Assembly (NCBI GenBank): GCA_964487555.1
Contig: CAZART010000107.1
Location: 1-17,882 of the forward strand
Reading direction: 5' to 3'
Source of the DNA: CAZART01 sp964487555
Lineage (GTDB): Bacteria > Bacteroidota > Rhodothermia > Rhodothermales > VXPQ01
Length of the DNA stretch: 17,882 nucleotides
The translations under genes and the position numbers were made by a program. Shown here one piece after another: positions 1-6,507 of this stretch. The notes beneath the pieces are model-generated. The model was not told the origin of the DNA, made no database searches, and saw nothing but the letters and a program-made list of their open reading frames with translations. Each line of letters begins with the position of its first letter. Positions within the stretch are counted from its first letter, which is position 1.

Positions 1-1909
1 TCCGCACGTACTTGTGATGGCCGTGGCCGCGGCCGGGATCGACGCGGATGATCAGGTCGCGCTCGCGGAACACCTCGGGCCAGGCCTGGAGCGGATACAG
101 GTTGTCGAGCGTGACGTACGTGCCGAGCTCGAAGGCGTCGGCGTATTCTTCGCGCGGCGCGAAATTGGGCGTGAAGAGGATGCGCTTCGGATCGAGCTCC
201 GGGAAGAGCGTCATCGCATGCTCGATTTCGCCGGGTGAGACGCATTCGAAACCGAGTCCCGCGTCGTGGAAGATGCGGAGGATCTCGGGATGTTCGTTTG
301 CCTTCATCGAATAAAAAACCCGGTCGAGGGCTTCGATCGATTGTAGAGACCGTAGCGAGTCGCGAATGGTGTCTTCGTCGTAGACGTAGACCGCCGGCGA
401 CGATGCGCCGATCGCCAGGAGATCCTCGCGTCGATCCTGCCACCATGCCGGCAGGCCGATTTGGTCTTCGGTGAGATCGCCCATGAGCTCGCGCCACGTG
501 AGACCGAAAAGGAGGTCGGGCTCGCGCTTGCCGAAAAGCTGCGCGTGCAGCTTGCGGACGAGTCGGTACGCCTGGCTCTCATCGACGACAAAGCTGAAGT
601 TCAGGTCGCTGGCGGCCTGCGATACCTGGTGGATGTGCTGCTCGTGGAAGACCTCGAATGCCGGGCCCATCTCGTGGAGCAAGGAGCGGATGTTGCGCCC
701 GACGAGGCTCACGACGGCGCAGGGGCCGATCTGCTCGGCCTTGCCGTATGTGTTCAGGTCCTGGAGCAGCGCATCGACGCGGCTCGGGTCGAGCGCATTC
801 GCAACGGGATCGAGCGACACCGTGACGTTCGTTTCCGACGTCGCAACGAGGTCTATGGATAGGCCGTGCGTTTTGAAGGTTGTGAAGACGTCGGCGAGGA
901 AGCCGACCTCCTGCCACATGCCGAGCGTCTCCATCGAGATCAGGGTGATGCCGGTCTTGGCCGATATGGCCTTGATCTGCGCCCCGAAATCCGGCGTCTT
1001 GTCCGAGATGACGGTGCCGTCCAGGGCCGGCGCGTCCGTGCACTTCACATAGAGTGGAATTTCGTACTTCTGAACGGGCTCGATGCATCGTGGATGGAGG
1101 ATTTTGGCGCCCATCGTGGCGAGCTCCTGGGCCTCCATGTAGTCGAGCTGACGAAGCAGGCGTGCGGAAGGGATTTCGTGCGGATTGGCCGTAAACATGC
1201 CGGGAACGTCCGTCCAGATCTCCAGACGCTCGGCGCGGAGCTTTGCCGCGATGTAGGCCGCAGACGTATCGGACCCACCGCGCCCAAGCAAGACCGTTTC
1301 CCCTTTACCATTCGCCGCGATAAATCCTTGAGTGAGGACCACCTGGGCATCGGCGCTCTTGAGATCGGCCTGCAATGCGCCGTTCGGGCTGAATTCGCAG
1401 ACGGCCGACAGGTATCGACGCTGTTCGAGGAGAGGATGCGTTTCGTCGGCGGCCAGTATATCGCGCGCGTCTTTCCAGAGAACGCCGAGGCCGTGGGACG
1501 CGAGGAAAGCCGCGCCGAGCTTGGTGGACATGATCTCGCCCATCGCCATGACGCGGGCATAGAGGCGCGGGCTGCCTTCGCGAATCAGCGATGCTCCGAG
1601 CGCCATGCGGGCAAGTTCGTCGAAATCCCCGTCGAGGATCTCCGTGCCGTCGATCTCGAGGTCGTCGGCCAGCTCCAGATGGCGTTGCTTGATGTCGTGG
1701 AGCACCGGTTCGTAGTCTCCGGTGACGGCTTCGGCGACGAGGGACTCGAGGGCATTGGAGATGCCGCTGAGGGCGGAGCAGACGATCACCGGCTTCGTGC
1801 CGTCTTCGATCCGCTCGCGGGCGATGCCGGCGATAGTATTCCAGCGGTCGCGGCTCGAGACACTCGTGCCGCCAAATTTCAGGACGACCCACCTGGGGCG
1901 ATTCGGCAT
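1..1909 (-). CDS. Bifunctional aspartate kinase / diaminopimelate decarboxylase (3' end cut by window)
   Basis: This gene would catalyse the first step (phosphorylation of aspartate) and the last step (decarboxylation of meso-diaminopimelate) of lysine synthesis in one cytoplasmic protein. Reading from ATG 1909 the frame stays open for 636 codons to the window edge. The kinase domain starts with KFGGTSV (residues 11-17) and has the nucleotide-site stretch LLGRGGSDTSAA near 207-218. ACT-type regulatory sequence follows (around LADVFTTFKTHGLSIDLVATSE, about residues 338-359). After a linker, the PLP-dependent decarboxylase begins near residue 500. It has YSMKAN with the PLP lysine at K536 and, at the cut edge, RVDPGRGHGHHKYV. 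About 200 or more C-terminal residues must lie outside the window. Similar fusions are known in Xanthomonas and Xylella. The ACT part suggests feedback control by an amino acid, probably lysine, which is an inference. The start is chosen because KFGGTSV normally lies about ten residues from the N-terminus. No strong Shine-Dalgarno sequence is seen. Confidence 0.95.
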   Translation of the reverse strand, partial: MPNRPRWVVLKFGGTSVSSRDRWNTIAGIARERIEDGTKPVIVCSALSGISNALESLVAEAVTGDYEPVLHDIKQRHLELADDLEIDGTEILDGDFDELARMALGASLIREGSPRLYARVMAMGEIMSTKLGAAFLASHGLGVLWKDARDILAADETHPLLEQRRYLSAVCEFSPNGALQADLKSADAQVVLTQGFIAANGKGETVLLGRGGSDTSAAYIAAKLRAERLEIWTDVPGMFTANPHEIPSARLLRQLDYMEAQELATMGAKILHPRCIEPVQKYEIPLYVKCTDAPALDGTVISDKTPDFGAQIKAISAKTGITLISMETLGMWQEVGFLADVFTTFKTHGLSIDLVATSETNVTVSLDPVANALDPSRVDALLQDLNTYGKAEQIGPCAVVSLVGRNIRSLLHEMGPAFEVFHEQHIHQVSQAASDLNFSFVVDESQAYRLVRKLHAQLFGKREPDLLFGLTWRELMGDLTEDQIGLPAWWQDRREDLLAIGASSPAVYVYDEDTIRDSLRSLQSIEALDRVFYSMKANEHPEILRIFHDAGLGFECVSPGEIEHAMTLFPELDPKRILFTPNFAPREEYADAFELGTYVTLDNLYPLQAWPEVFRERDLIIRVDPGRGHGHHKYVR

Positions 1910-2095
1910 CGTTCTAAATGGCTGTGTTTGGGGTCGAATCCGGCCGCGGTGCAGCGGCGTACGGCTACGACCTCGGAGCGGACATCATTTACCGCCGGTT
2001 ATATAGATAAATTCTGGCGGAGTTCGCGCCCGGAGGGCGGCTGGGCAAGGCTGGTAGCGCTTCGATTTACGGTAAATACATGATTGGGTAAGAGA
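1910..2095. promoter_or_regulatory. Divergent intergenic region between the aspartokinase fusion and the UDG-like gene
   Basis: This 186-base gap must carry the promoters of two divergent genes. The only clear feature is an AT-rich patch at 1999-2012 in GC-rich surroundings. Read on the minus strand it contains TATATAA, which could be a -10 element giving a leader of about 90 nt for the aspartokinase gene. No convincing -35 partner is seen. I do not recognise a lysine riboswitch here. On the plus strand, GGGTAAGAG just before ATG 2096 is a weak ribosome-binding site. Confidence 0.3.
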
Positions 2096-2752
2096 ATGCT
2101 GCTGAAAGACGTGTGGCAAGTTCTGGTGGACGACGTGTTTCCGGTTGAATCGACCGCTCGGTTATTCAACCAATACAAGGACCGTCATCCGGACCTTGAC
2201 CTACCGAACGCACCGGAGATCCGACGTGACAACCTCCAGTCTTACCTGAGCGCCTACACGGAGCGTCCGCGGGTTTTCTTGCTCGCGGAGGCTCCCGGGC
2301 CGTGGGGCTGCCGGTTCTCAGGGGTGCCAATTACGTGTGAGGCGCAGCTGCTGGATGCGGATTTTCCTGTTCACGGAAGGCAGTCGAGCGTCGCGGACGA
2401 GCCGTACCGCGAATACAGTGCAAACATCCATTGGGGCGTGTTGGCACCGTACTTTCCGCATTTCCTGACGTGGAATACGGTACCGTTCCATCCCCATCGC
2501 GACGATCCGTTGTCGATCCGCACGCCGACGAATCGTGAAATCGAACGATTTACCGGCGTGGTCGGCGTGTTTCTTCGAGTGATCGAGCCGCGATTTGTGG
2601 TGGCGGTTGGGCGGAAAGCGGAACGGGCCCTGAATCATCTCGAGGTGGACTGCATTTACGTGCGGCATCCGTCGCAGGGCGGAGCGGGGCTTTTTAGGAA
2701 GGGCGTGCTTGCGCTTATGGGGGCGGCGGGGATGGTGGTCGATGATCGATGA
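2096..2752 (+). CDS. Uracil-DNA glycosylase superfamily protein
   Basis: This probable DNA-repair glycosylase of the uracil-DNA glycosylase superfamily (PF03167 type) would excise uracil or a related damaged base. Of its 218 residues, the motif-1 region is AEAPGPWGCRFSGVPIT (about 64-80), followed by WNTVPFHPH (126-134), the helix stretch VVAVGRKAERAL (168-179) and the motif-2 loop RHPSQGG (190-196). These match a family of roughly 220-residue bacterial UDG-like proteins. The true base specificity cannot be read from sequence. I prefer ATG 2096, which has GGGTAAGAG just upstream; TTG 2084 in the same frame would add four residues (MGKR). The last four codons and the stop (from 2741) coincide with the first units of a heptamer repeat array, so the C-terminal VDDR is partly built by the repeat. 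The co-directional neighbour rarA also acts in genome maintenance. Confidence 0.82.
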   Translation: MLLKDVWQVLVDDVFPVESTARLFNQYKDRHPDLDLPNAPEIRRDNLQSYLSAYTERPRVFLLAEAPGPWGCRFSGVPITCEAQLLDADFPVHGRQSSVADEPYREYSANIHWGVLAPYFPHFLTWNTVPFHPHRDDPLSIRTPTNREIERFTGVVGVFLRVIEPRFVVAVGRKAERALNHLEVDCIYVRHPSQGGAGLFRKGVLALMGAAGMVVDDR

Positions 2753-2866
2753 TCGATGATCGATTATTGACGAACGGGGAACGACAAACGGGGAACGACA
2801 AACGGGGATCGACGAACGGGAATCGACGAACGGGGAATGACGAACGGGGAATGACGAACGATGACC
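2741..2866. repeat. Degenerate heptanucleotide tandem array, 18 units, joining two genes
   Basis: Reading from 2741 in steps of seven gives 18 units in one unbroken phase. There are three copies of GATGATC, one GATTATT, then alternating GACRAAC and GGGRAWY units, and a final GATGACC. Every unit starts with G and all fit a loose GRNRAWY pattern. From 2769 the alternation makes a 14-base higher-order repeat (GACGAACGGGGAAY type). The unit at 2734-2740 (GGTGGTC) may be a nineteenth, more decayed copy. The array covers the 3' end and stop codon of the UDG-like gene. It also contains the start codon of rarA (ATG 2861, inside GATGACC) and the probable rarA Shine-Dalgarno (GGGGA 2846-2850). It is reminiscent of the heptanucleotide STRR repeats of cyanobacteria, but relatedness is not claimed. 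Confidence 0.93.
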
Positions 2867-4234
2867 GACATGTTTGAGGAGGCGGCACGGCGATATCGGA
2901 CGCAGAAGGCGCCGCTGGCCGACCGGATGCGGCCGCGGATGCTCGACGAATTCGTGGGACAGGAGCACATCCTCGGGCCCGGCAAGTTGCTGCGGCGGGC
3001 CATCGAGGCCGACCGCATCACGTCGCTCATCTTTTATGGTCCGCCCGGCAGCGGGAAGACGACGCTGGCGCGGATCATCGCGAACACCACCGAGGCCGCC
3101 TTCACGCAGATGAACGCCGTGTTGTCGGGGGTGAAGGACATTCGCGAGGCGATAGCGGATGCCCAGCGCAGGCTGGAGCTGCATCAGAAACGGACGATTC
3201 TGTTCGTCGACGAGGTCCATCGGTTCAACAAATCTCAGCAGGACGCGCTGCTGCCGCACGTCGAGAACGGGACGGTGGTGTTGATCGGCGCGACGACGGA
3301 GAATCCCTATTTCGAGGTGAACAAGGCGCTCGTGAGCCGTTCGCGGATTTTCGAATTGACGAACCTCGAGGAGCGGCATTTGCGGGAGATTGCGCTCCGC
3401 ACGCTGCGAGATACCGAGCGCGGATACGGGAATCGGAACGTCGAGATTGAAGACGTCGCCCTGGAGCACCTCGTCGGCACGGCGAACGGCGACGCCCGAT
3501 CGGTGCTGAACGCCCTGGAGCTGGCGGTTGAGACCACCGAGCCGGATGGCCGGGGGGTCGTTCGTATTAATCTGGACGTGGCGGCGGACAGCATCCAGAA
3601 GCGCGCCGTTCTCTATGATAAGGAGGGCGATGCCCACTTCGACGCCATCAGTGCGTTTATCAAGAGCCTGCGGGGGTCAGATCCGGATGCGGCACTCTAC
3701 TGGATGTCGCGGATGGTCTATGCGGGTGAGGATCCGCGTTTTATAATCCGCCGAATGCTGATTTTTGCGGCAGAGGACGTCGGTCTCGCGGATCCCCGCG
3801 CGCTGCAGATTGCCGCGGCCACGGCGCAGGGATTCGAATATGTCGGGATGCCGGAGGGGCAGTTCTTGCTGTCGGAATGTTGCCTGTATCTCGCGACCGC
3901 GCCGAAAAGCAATTCCACTATGGCGTACTTCAGCGCCCTTGAACACGTACGCGATGAACAGACGGGCGACGTGCCGAATCATCTCAAGGACGCCAGCCGC
4001 GACAGGAAGGGGCTGGGACACGGAGAAGGATACAAGTATCCTCACGCCTTTCGCGAGCATTACGTCCCGCAGCAATACCTTCCGTCGTCGATGCAAGGGA
4101 CGTATTTCTATGAGCCGGGTGAGGAGGGGTATGAGGCCGAGGTGAGCGCCCGCATTGCTCGGCGGCGGGCTCGAGACGCGGAGGAGAATCTGGCGCGGCG
4201 CGTTCGGCGATATGGGGAGGAAGGGGAAGGGTGA
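2861..4234 (+). CDS. rarA: Replication-associated recombination protein RarA (MgsA-type AAA+ ATPase)
   Basis: This is a cytoplasmic AAA+ ATPase related to clamp loaders and RuvB that acts at stalled replication forks. Its 457 residues are normal for the family. The family N-terminus APLADRMRPRMLDEFVGQEH (17-36) is followed by Walker A GPPGSGKTT (60-68, lysine 66), Walker B LFVDEVHRF (114-122), sensor-1 IGATTENP and the arginine-finger region SRSRIFEL. The C-terminal half carries the MgsA/tetramerisation domain, including RGSDPDAALYWMSRM and the AAEDVGLADPRAL stretch. ATG 2861 has GGGGA ten bases upstream; ATG 2870 (MFEEAARRY) is an equally plausible start. Unusually, both the ribosome-binding site and ATG 2861 belong to the upstream heptamer array, so unit loss or gain could change spacing or sequence around translation initiation. 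The 3' end is G-rich (GGGGAGGAAGGGGAAGGG, 4215-4232). Confidence 0.96.
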   Translation: MTDMFEEAARRYRTQKAPLADRMRPRMLDEFVGQEHILGPGKLLRRAIEADRITSLIFYGPPGSGKTTLARIIANTTEAAFTQMNAVLSGVKDIREAIADAQRRLELHQKRTILFVDEVHRFNKSQQDALLPHVENGTVVLIGATTENPYFEVNKALVSRSRIFELTNLEERHLREIALRTLRDTERGYGNRNVEIEDVALEHLVGTANGDARSVLNALELAVETTEPDGRGVVRINLDVAADSIQKRAVLYDKEGDAHFDAISAFIKSLRGSDPDAALYWMSRMVYAGEDPRFIIRRMLIFAAEDVGLADPRALQIAAATAQGFEYVGMPEGQFLLSECCLYLATAPKSNSTMAYFSALEHVRDEQTGDVPNHLKDASRDRKGLGHGEGYKYPHAFREHYVPQQYLPSSMQGTYFYEPGEEGYEAEVSARIARRRARDAEENLARRVRRYGEEGEG

Positions 4235-4283
4235 TGTCGGTTTCGACGCTTGGACGATGTCCGCAAATCCGAAACGGTAGAAG

Positions 4284-5081
4284 TCATTCGAGCGCGTCTA
4301 GTCCGAGCCGCTCTTCCAAGGCTTCTTTGCGCCCGCGGCTGACTTTTAGATGACGCCCGTCTTTCAGTCTGATGGCGTAGTCGCCGCCGCCGCTGAAGAG
4401 CAGCGCATCGATCTGGTCGAGTCGTACGATGGTGCTGCGGTGGATGCGAAAGAATGCATCCGGATCGAGGCGTTCCTCGAGTGTTTGCATGCGCTCGCGG
4501 ATCACGAACGTGTCGCTGCCGACGTGCAGCTCGGCGTACGAACCGCTGGCGGTGATAAAGTCAATCTTATTGACCGGTACGACGCGGACCTGTCCGCGCA
4601 TCTCCACGGCAAGGCGCTCGAGGTATTTTTTCCCTTCCGTTCGCTTCTCGGGAAGCTCGGCGGACAAGAAGGCGGCGAGGCGTTCACGAAGATCGCTGAC
4701 GCCGCGCAGCTGGATCGTTTCGCGGGCCCGTTCGAAAGCCTGGTGGAAGCGTTCATCATCGAAGGGCTTCAACAGATAGTCGAGTGCAGCCACGTCGAAG
4801 GCCGTCACGGCGTAATGATCGTACGCCGTGACGAAGATGACCGGCGGCATGCGGTCGACACCCACTCTTTTGACGACCTCCATCCCGGTGTGGCCGGGCA
4901 TCTGAACGTCCAGAAATACCAGGTCGGGTTTTTCCTTTTGGATCAGGTCGACAGCCTGCGTTCCGTCCTCTGCCGTACCGACGACCTCCACGTCATCCTC
5001 GCGCTCGAGCAAGTCCTCCAAACGTTGACGGGCCAGCGGCTCGTCATCGGCGATCAAGACACGAAGAGTCGGGCGCGACAT
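4284..5081 (-). CDS. LytTR-family response regulator
   Basis: This is a DNA-binding response regulator of 265 residues, the usual LytR/AlgR size. The N-terminal receiver has the acidic pair D12/D13, phosphoacceptor D58 (in FLDVQMPG), T85 and K105 (in LLKPFDD), so it should be phosphorylatable. A linker at about 120-155 leads to a LytTR DNA-binding domain (about 158-262) containing VNKIDFITASGSYAELH, FFRIHRSTIVRLDQI and LKVSRGRKEAL. The start codon lies 15 bases after the stop of the histidine kinase, so the two are almost certainly one operon and cognate partners. A likely target is the divergent receptor gene at 6508, because the intervening DNA carries a spaced direct repeat; this is inference. 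Its 3' end converges with rarA across 49 bases. Confidence 0.95.
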   Translation of the reverse strand: MSRPTLRVLIADDEPLARQRLEDLLEREDDVEVVGTAEDGTQAVDLIQKEKPDLVFLDVQMPGHTGMEVVKRVGVDRMPPVIFVTAYDHYAVTAFDVAALDYLLKPFDDERFHQAFERARETIQLRGVSDLRERLAAFLSAELPEKRTEGKKYLERLAVEMRGQVRVVPVNKIDFITASGSYAELHVGSDTFVIRERMQTLEERLDPDAFFRIHRSTIVRLDQIDALLFSGGGDYAIRLKDGRHLKVSRGRKEALEERLGLDALE

Positions 5082-5096
5082 AGATGCAAACTCGGG

Positions 5097-6233
5097 TCAG
5101 GCGTCGACGAGCGAAGTCCGGAGGTCGCCGGCCGTATGGTAGGGTACGTATATGCGCGCAATAAGGCCGCCGAGCGGCGACGCGTCGAGCTGGAGCCGGT
5201 GATCGCTTCCGTAAAGCGTCTCGAGGCGTTCGCGCGTGTTGCGCAGTCCTACCCCCTCCGTGTCCAGCGGCTCGGCCGGCATGGCGTCAAGGCCGGGGCC
5301 GTTGTCGTGAACGCTCACGACCAGCTCACCGTTCTCCATCCGAGCACAGATTTCGATACGACCGCATCCTTCCAGCTTCGTGACTCCGTGCTTCACCGCA
5401 TTTTCGACGAGCGGCTGAAGAATCATACTCGGCACCAACCCGTCGAGCACGTCCGGGTCAATCGCCTCTTCCACCTCCAGTCGTCCCTGAAAGCGGATTC
5501 GCTGGATTTCGAGATATCCACGGAGAAAGGCGAGTTCCTCCTTTAACGTGACTTCCTGAGAGCCGGACCCTTCGAGCGTGTAGCGGAGCAGGTCGCTGAG
5601 CCGAGCGATCATACGGCGAACGCCCGCGGGGTCGCGTTCGACGAGCGACGAGACCGCATGAAGCGTATTAAAGAGGAAGTGGGGATTGATCTGCATCCGG
5701 AGGGCGTGAAGCCGCGATTCGGCGAGTTGCGCCTCCAATGAAACGGCCTGTTCGCGCAGCCGGACGGCCTCTTCCTGCCGCTCTCTGAATCGCCAGAAGT
5801 AGTCGCGGGCAAATCCCGCCGACAGGACGACGAGATAGATGAAGAGCTCATCCAGGAATCGGAAGTCGAGCAATCGAGCCCCCGGGTAGAAGCCCGCCCA
5901 TCGATGGCCCGGAAAAAATTTACCGAATGTCCAGGCCTGATAGAAGTCGGTCGCGACGGCGACGGCGAGTGCCGCGCCAAGATGGACGGCCATATTGCGC
6001 GGCCAGTCAGACTGGTCGAACGTAAAGCGGCGGCTAAGCCAGAATATGGCGGGCGTCAGCAGGAGCCAGACGAAGTATTCCAGCCCCGTGTGATAGATGG
6101 CGGGAGAGCTGATGCCCTCGGTTCCGCGTGGATCGATCGCGCGCTGTCCTGCCGTGAGCAGAAAGATGAAGACCCAGAAGCCGACGATGATCGACCCCTC
6201 AATCCAGCGCGACCGTTTTTGATCGGCATTCAT
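5097..6233 (-). CDS. LytS/YehU-type sensor histidine kinase
   Basis: This inner-membrane histidine kinase (PF06580 type, 378 residues) should phosphorylate the LytTR regulator encoded next to it. The N-terminal third is hydrophobic, with probable transmembrane segments near 13-29, 52-67, 82-97 and 128-145. A charged helix at about 146-175, probably a coiled coil, joins it to the kinase core. The phosphoacceptor is H185 in QINPHFLFNTLHAV, followed by the ATPase motifs QPLVENAVKHG (273-283), DNGPGL (310-315) and GVGLRNTRERL (327-337). No recognisable periplasmic ligand domain is present, so sensing is probably through the membrane segments or a partner protein. Transcription starts in the gap shared with the divergent receptor gene. 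The start at ATG 6233 is the only sensible one but lacks an obvious Shine-Dalgarno. Confidence 0.94.
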   Translation of the reverse strand: MNADQKRSRWIEGSIIVGFWVFIFLLTAGQRAIDPRGTEGISSPAIYHTGLEYFVWLLLTPAIFWLSRRFTFDQSDWPRNMAVHLGAALAVAVATDFYQAWTFGKFFPGHRWAGFYPGARLLDFRFLDELFIYLVVLSAGFARDYFWRFRERQEEAVRLREQAVSLEAQLAESRLHALRMQINPHFLFNTLHAVSSLVERDPAGVRRMIARLSDLLRYTLEGSGSQEVTLKEELAFLRGYLEIQRIRFQGRLEVEEAIDPDVLDGLVPSMILQPLVENAVKHGVTKLEGCGRIEICARMENGELVVSVHDNGPGLDAMPAEPLDTEGVGLRNTRERLETLYGSDHRLQLDASPLGGLIARIYVPYHTAGDLRTSLVDA

Positions 6234-6377
6234 ATCGAAAAGCTAAGGTGGTGGAGGCTGCGTACTAATGCGGATCCACCGAAGAAGTTAACGATGCTTT
6301 CGCGAACCGCACGCAGAATACGATGAAATGCACATCGATGCCGCTGCGTCCTATGATCCGGGCGCGCTAAGTCCGGC

Positions 6378-6405
6378 GGCGTGCACTTCATATCACGGGC
6401 GTGCA
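6378..6405. promoter_or_regulatory. Candidate LytTR operator: direct repeat GGCGTGCA with 12-base spacer
   Basis: Two identical octamers GGCGTGCA lie at 6378-6385 and 6398-6405, exactly 20 bases start to start (12 bases between), on the same face of the helix. The identity extends to GGCGTGCANNTC. LytTR regulators typically bind two direct repeats about two helical turns apart with a GT-containing core, and a LytTR gene lies next door. The match to the published core consensus is only partial (CGT and a following A), so the assignment rests on spacing and position. Confidence 0.38.
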
Positions 6406-6419
6406 GGTCGCGAGGCCGA

Positions 6420-6449
6420 TTGAATCTAATCGCCGGCGCATCGTATCAA
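6420..6449 (+). promoter_or_regulatory. Weak candidate promoter for the receptor gene
   Basis: TTGAAT (6420-6425) and TATCAA (6444-6449) are separated by 18 bases, four of six matches each to housekeeping -35 and -10 elements. It would start transcription near 6456 and place the GGCGTGCA direct repeat at about -78 to -51, a usual activator position. Bacteroidota-type sigma factors prefer other motifs (TAnnTTTG), which I do not see here, so this is tentative. Confidence 0.2.
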
Positions 6450-6507
6450 GCGGCAGATCGATAGCCGATCACCCGATTCAATTGTGGCTTCCGAAGCAAG
6501 TACGTCC

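Larger units (their letters stand above)
6234..6507. promoter_or_regulatory. Divergent promoter region between kinase/regulator operon and receptor gene
   Basis: This 274-base non-coding gap must hold promoters for the minus-strand kinase operon and the plus-strand receptor. It contains a direct repeat GGCGTGCA at 6378 and 6398 (listed separately) and a weak plus-strand promoter candidate at 6420-6449. It also has an 8-base inverted repeat ATTGAATC (6419-6426) / GATTCAAT (6475-6482) and a perfect 6-base inverted repeat GGTGGA (6250-6255) / TCCACC (6275-6280) close to the kinase start. The inverted repeats are short enough to be chance. No small ORF in it looks real. Confidence 0.5.

Noticed and set aside
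866..2083. 405-codon plus-strand ORF opposite the aspartokinase fusion
   Set aside because: It is antisense to clear aspartate kinase motifs, has no recognisable domain, and arises from the codon bias of the real gene.
2080..2091. Three-codon upstream ORF (ATG ATT GGG TAA) before the UDG-like gene
   Set aside because: It is too short to judge and has no ribosome-binding site; it is probably chance.
1910..2095. Lysine riboswitch before the aspartokinase fusion
   Set aside because: The minus-strand leader shows no recognisable conserved lysine-element core, and structure could not be computed here.
2741..2866. CRISPR array
   Set aside because: Units are seven bases with no unique spacers, and no cas gene is nearby.
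2318..3637. 439-codon minus-strand ORF across the UDG-like gene, the repeat array and rarA, with RHSPF-like peptide repeats
   Set aside because: The peptide repeats are only the antisense translation of the heptamer array. The rest is antisense to two well-supported genes.
4235..4283. Bidirectional terminator between rarA and the response regulator gene
   Set aside because: Only a 6-base arm pair (GTTTCG / CGAAAC) with a long loop and no T-run is visible, which is not enough to call.
4350..5546. 398-codon plus-strand ORF opposite the response regulator and kinase
   Set aside because: It spans the boundary of two clear minus-strand genes and shows no domain of its own.
6484..6507. GTG 6484 as start of the receptor gene
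   Set aside because: It would place eight extra polar residues before an otherwise typical signal peptide that begins with ATG 6508.
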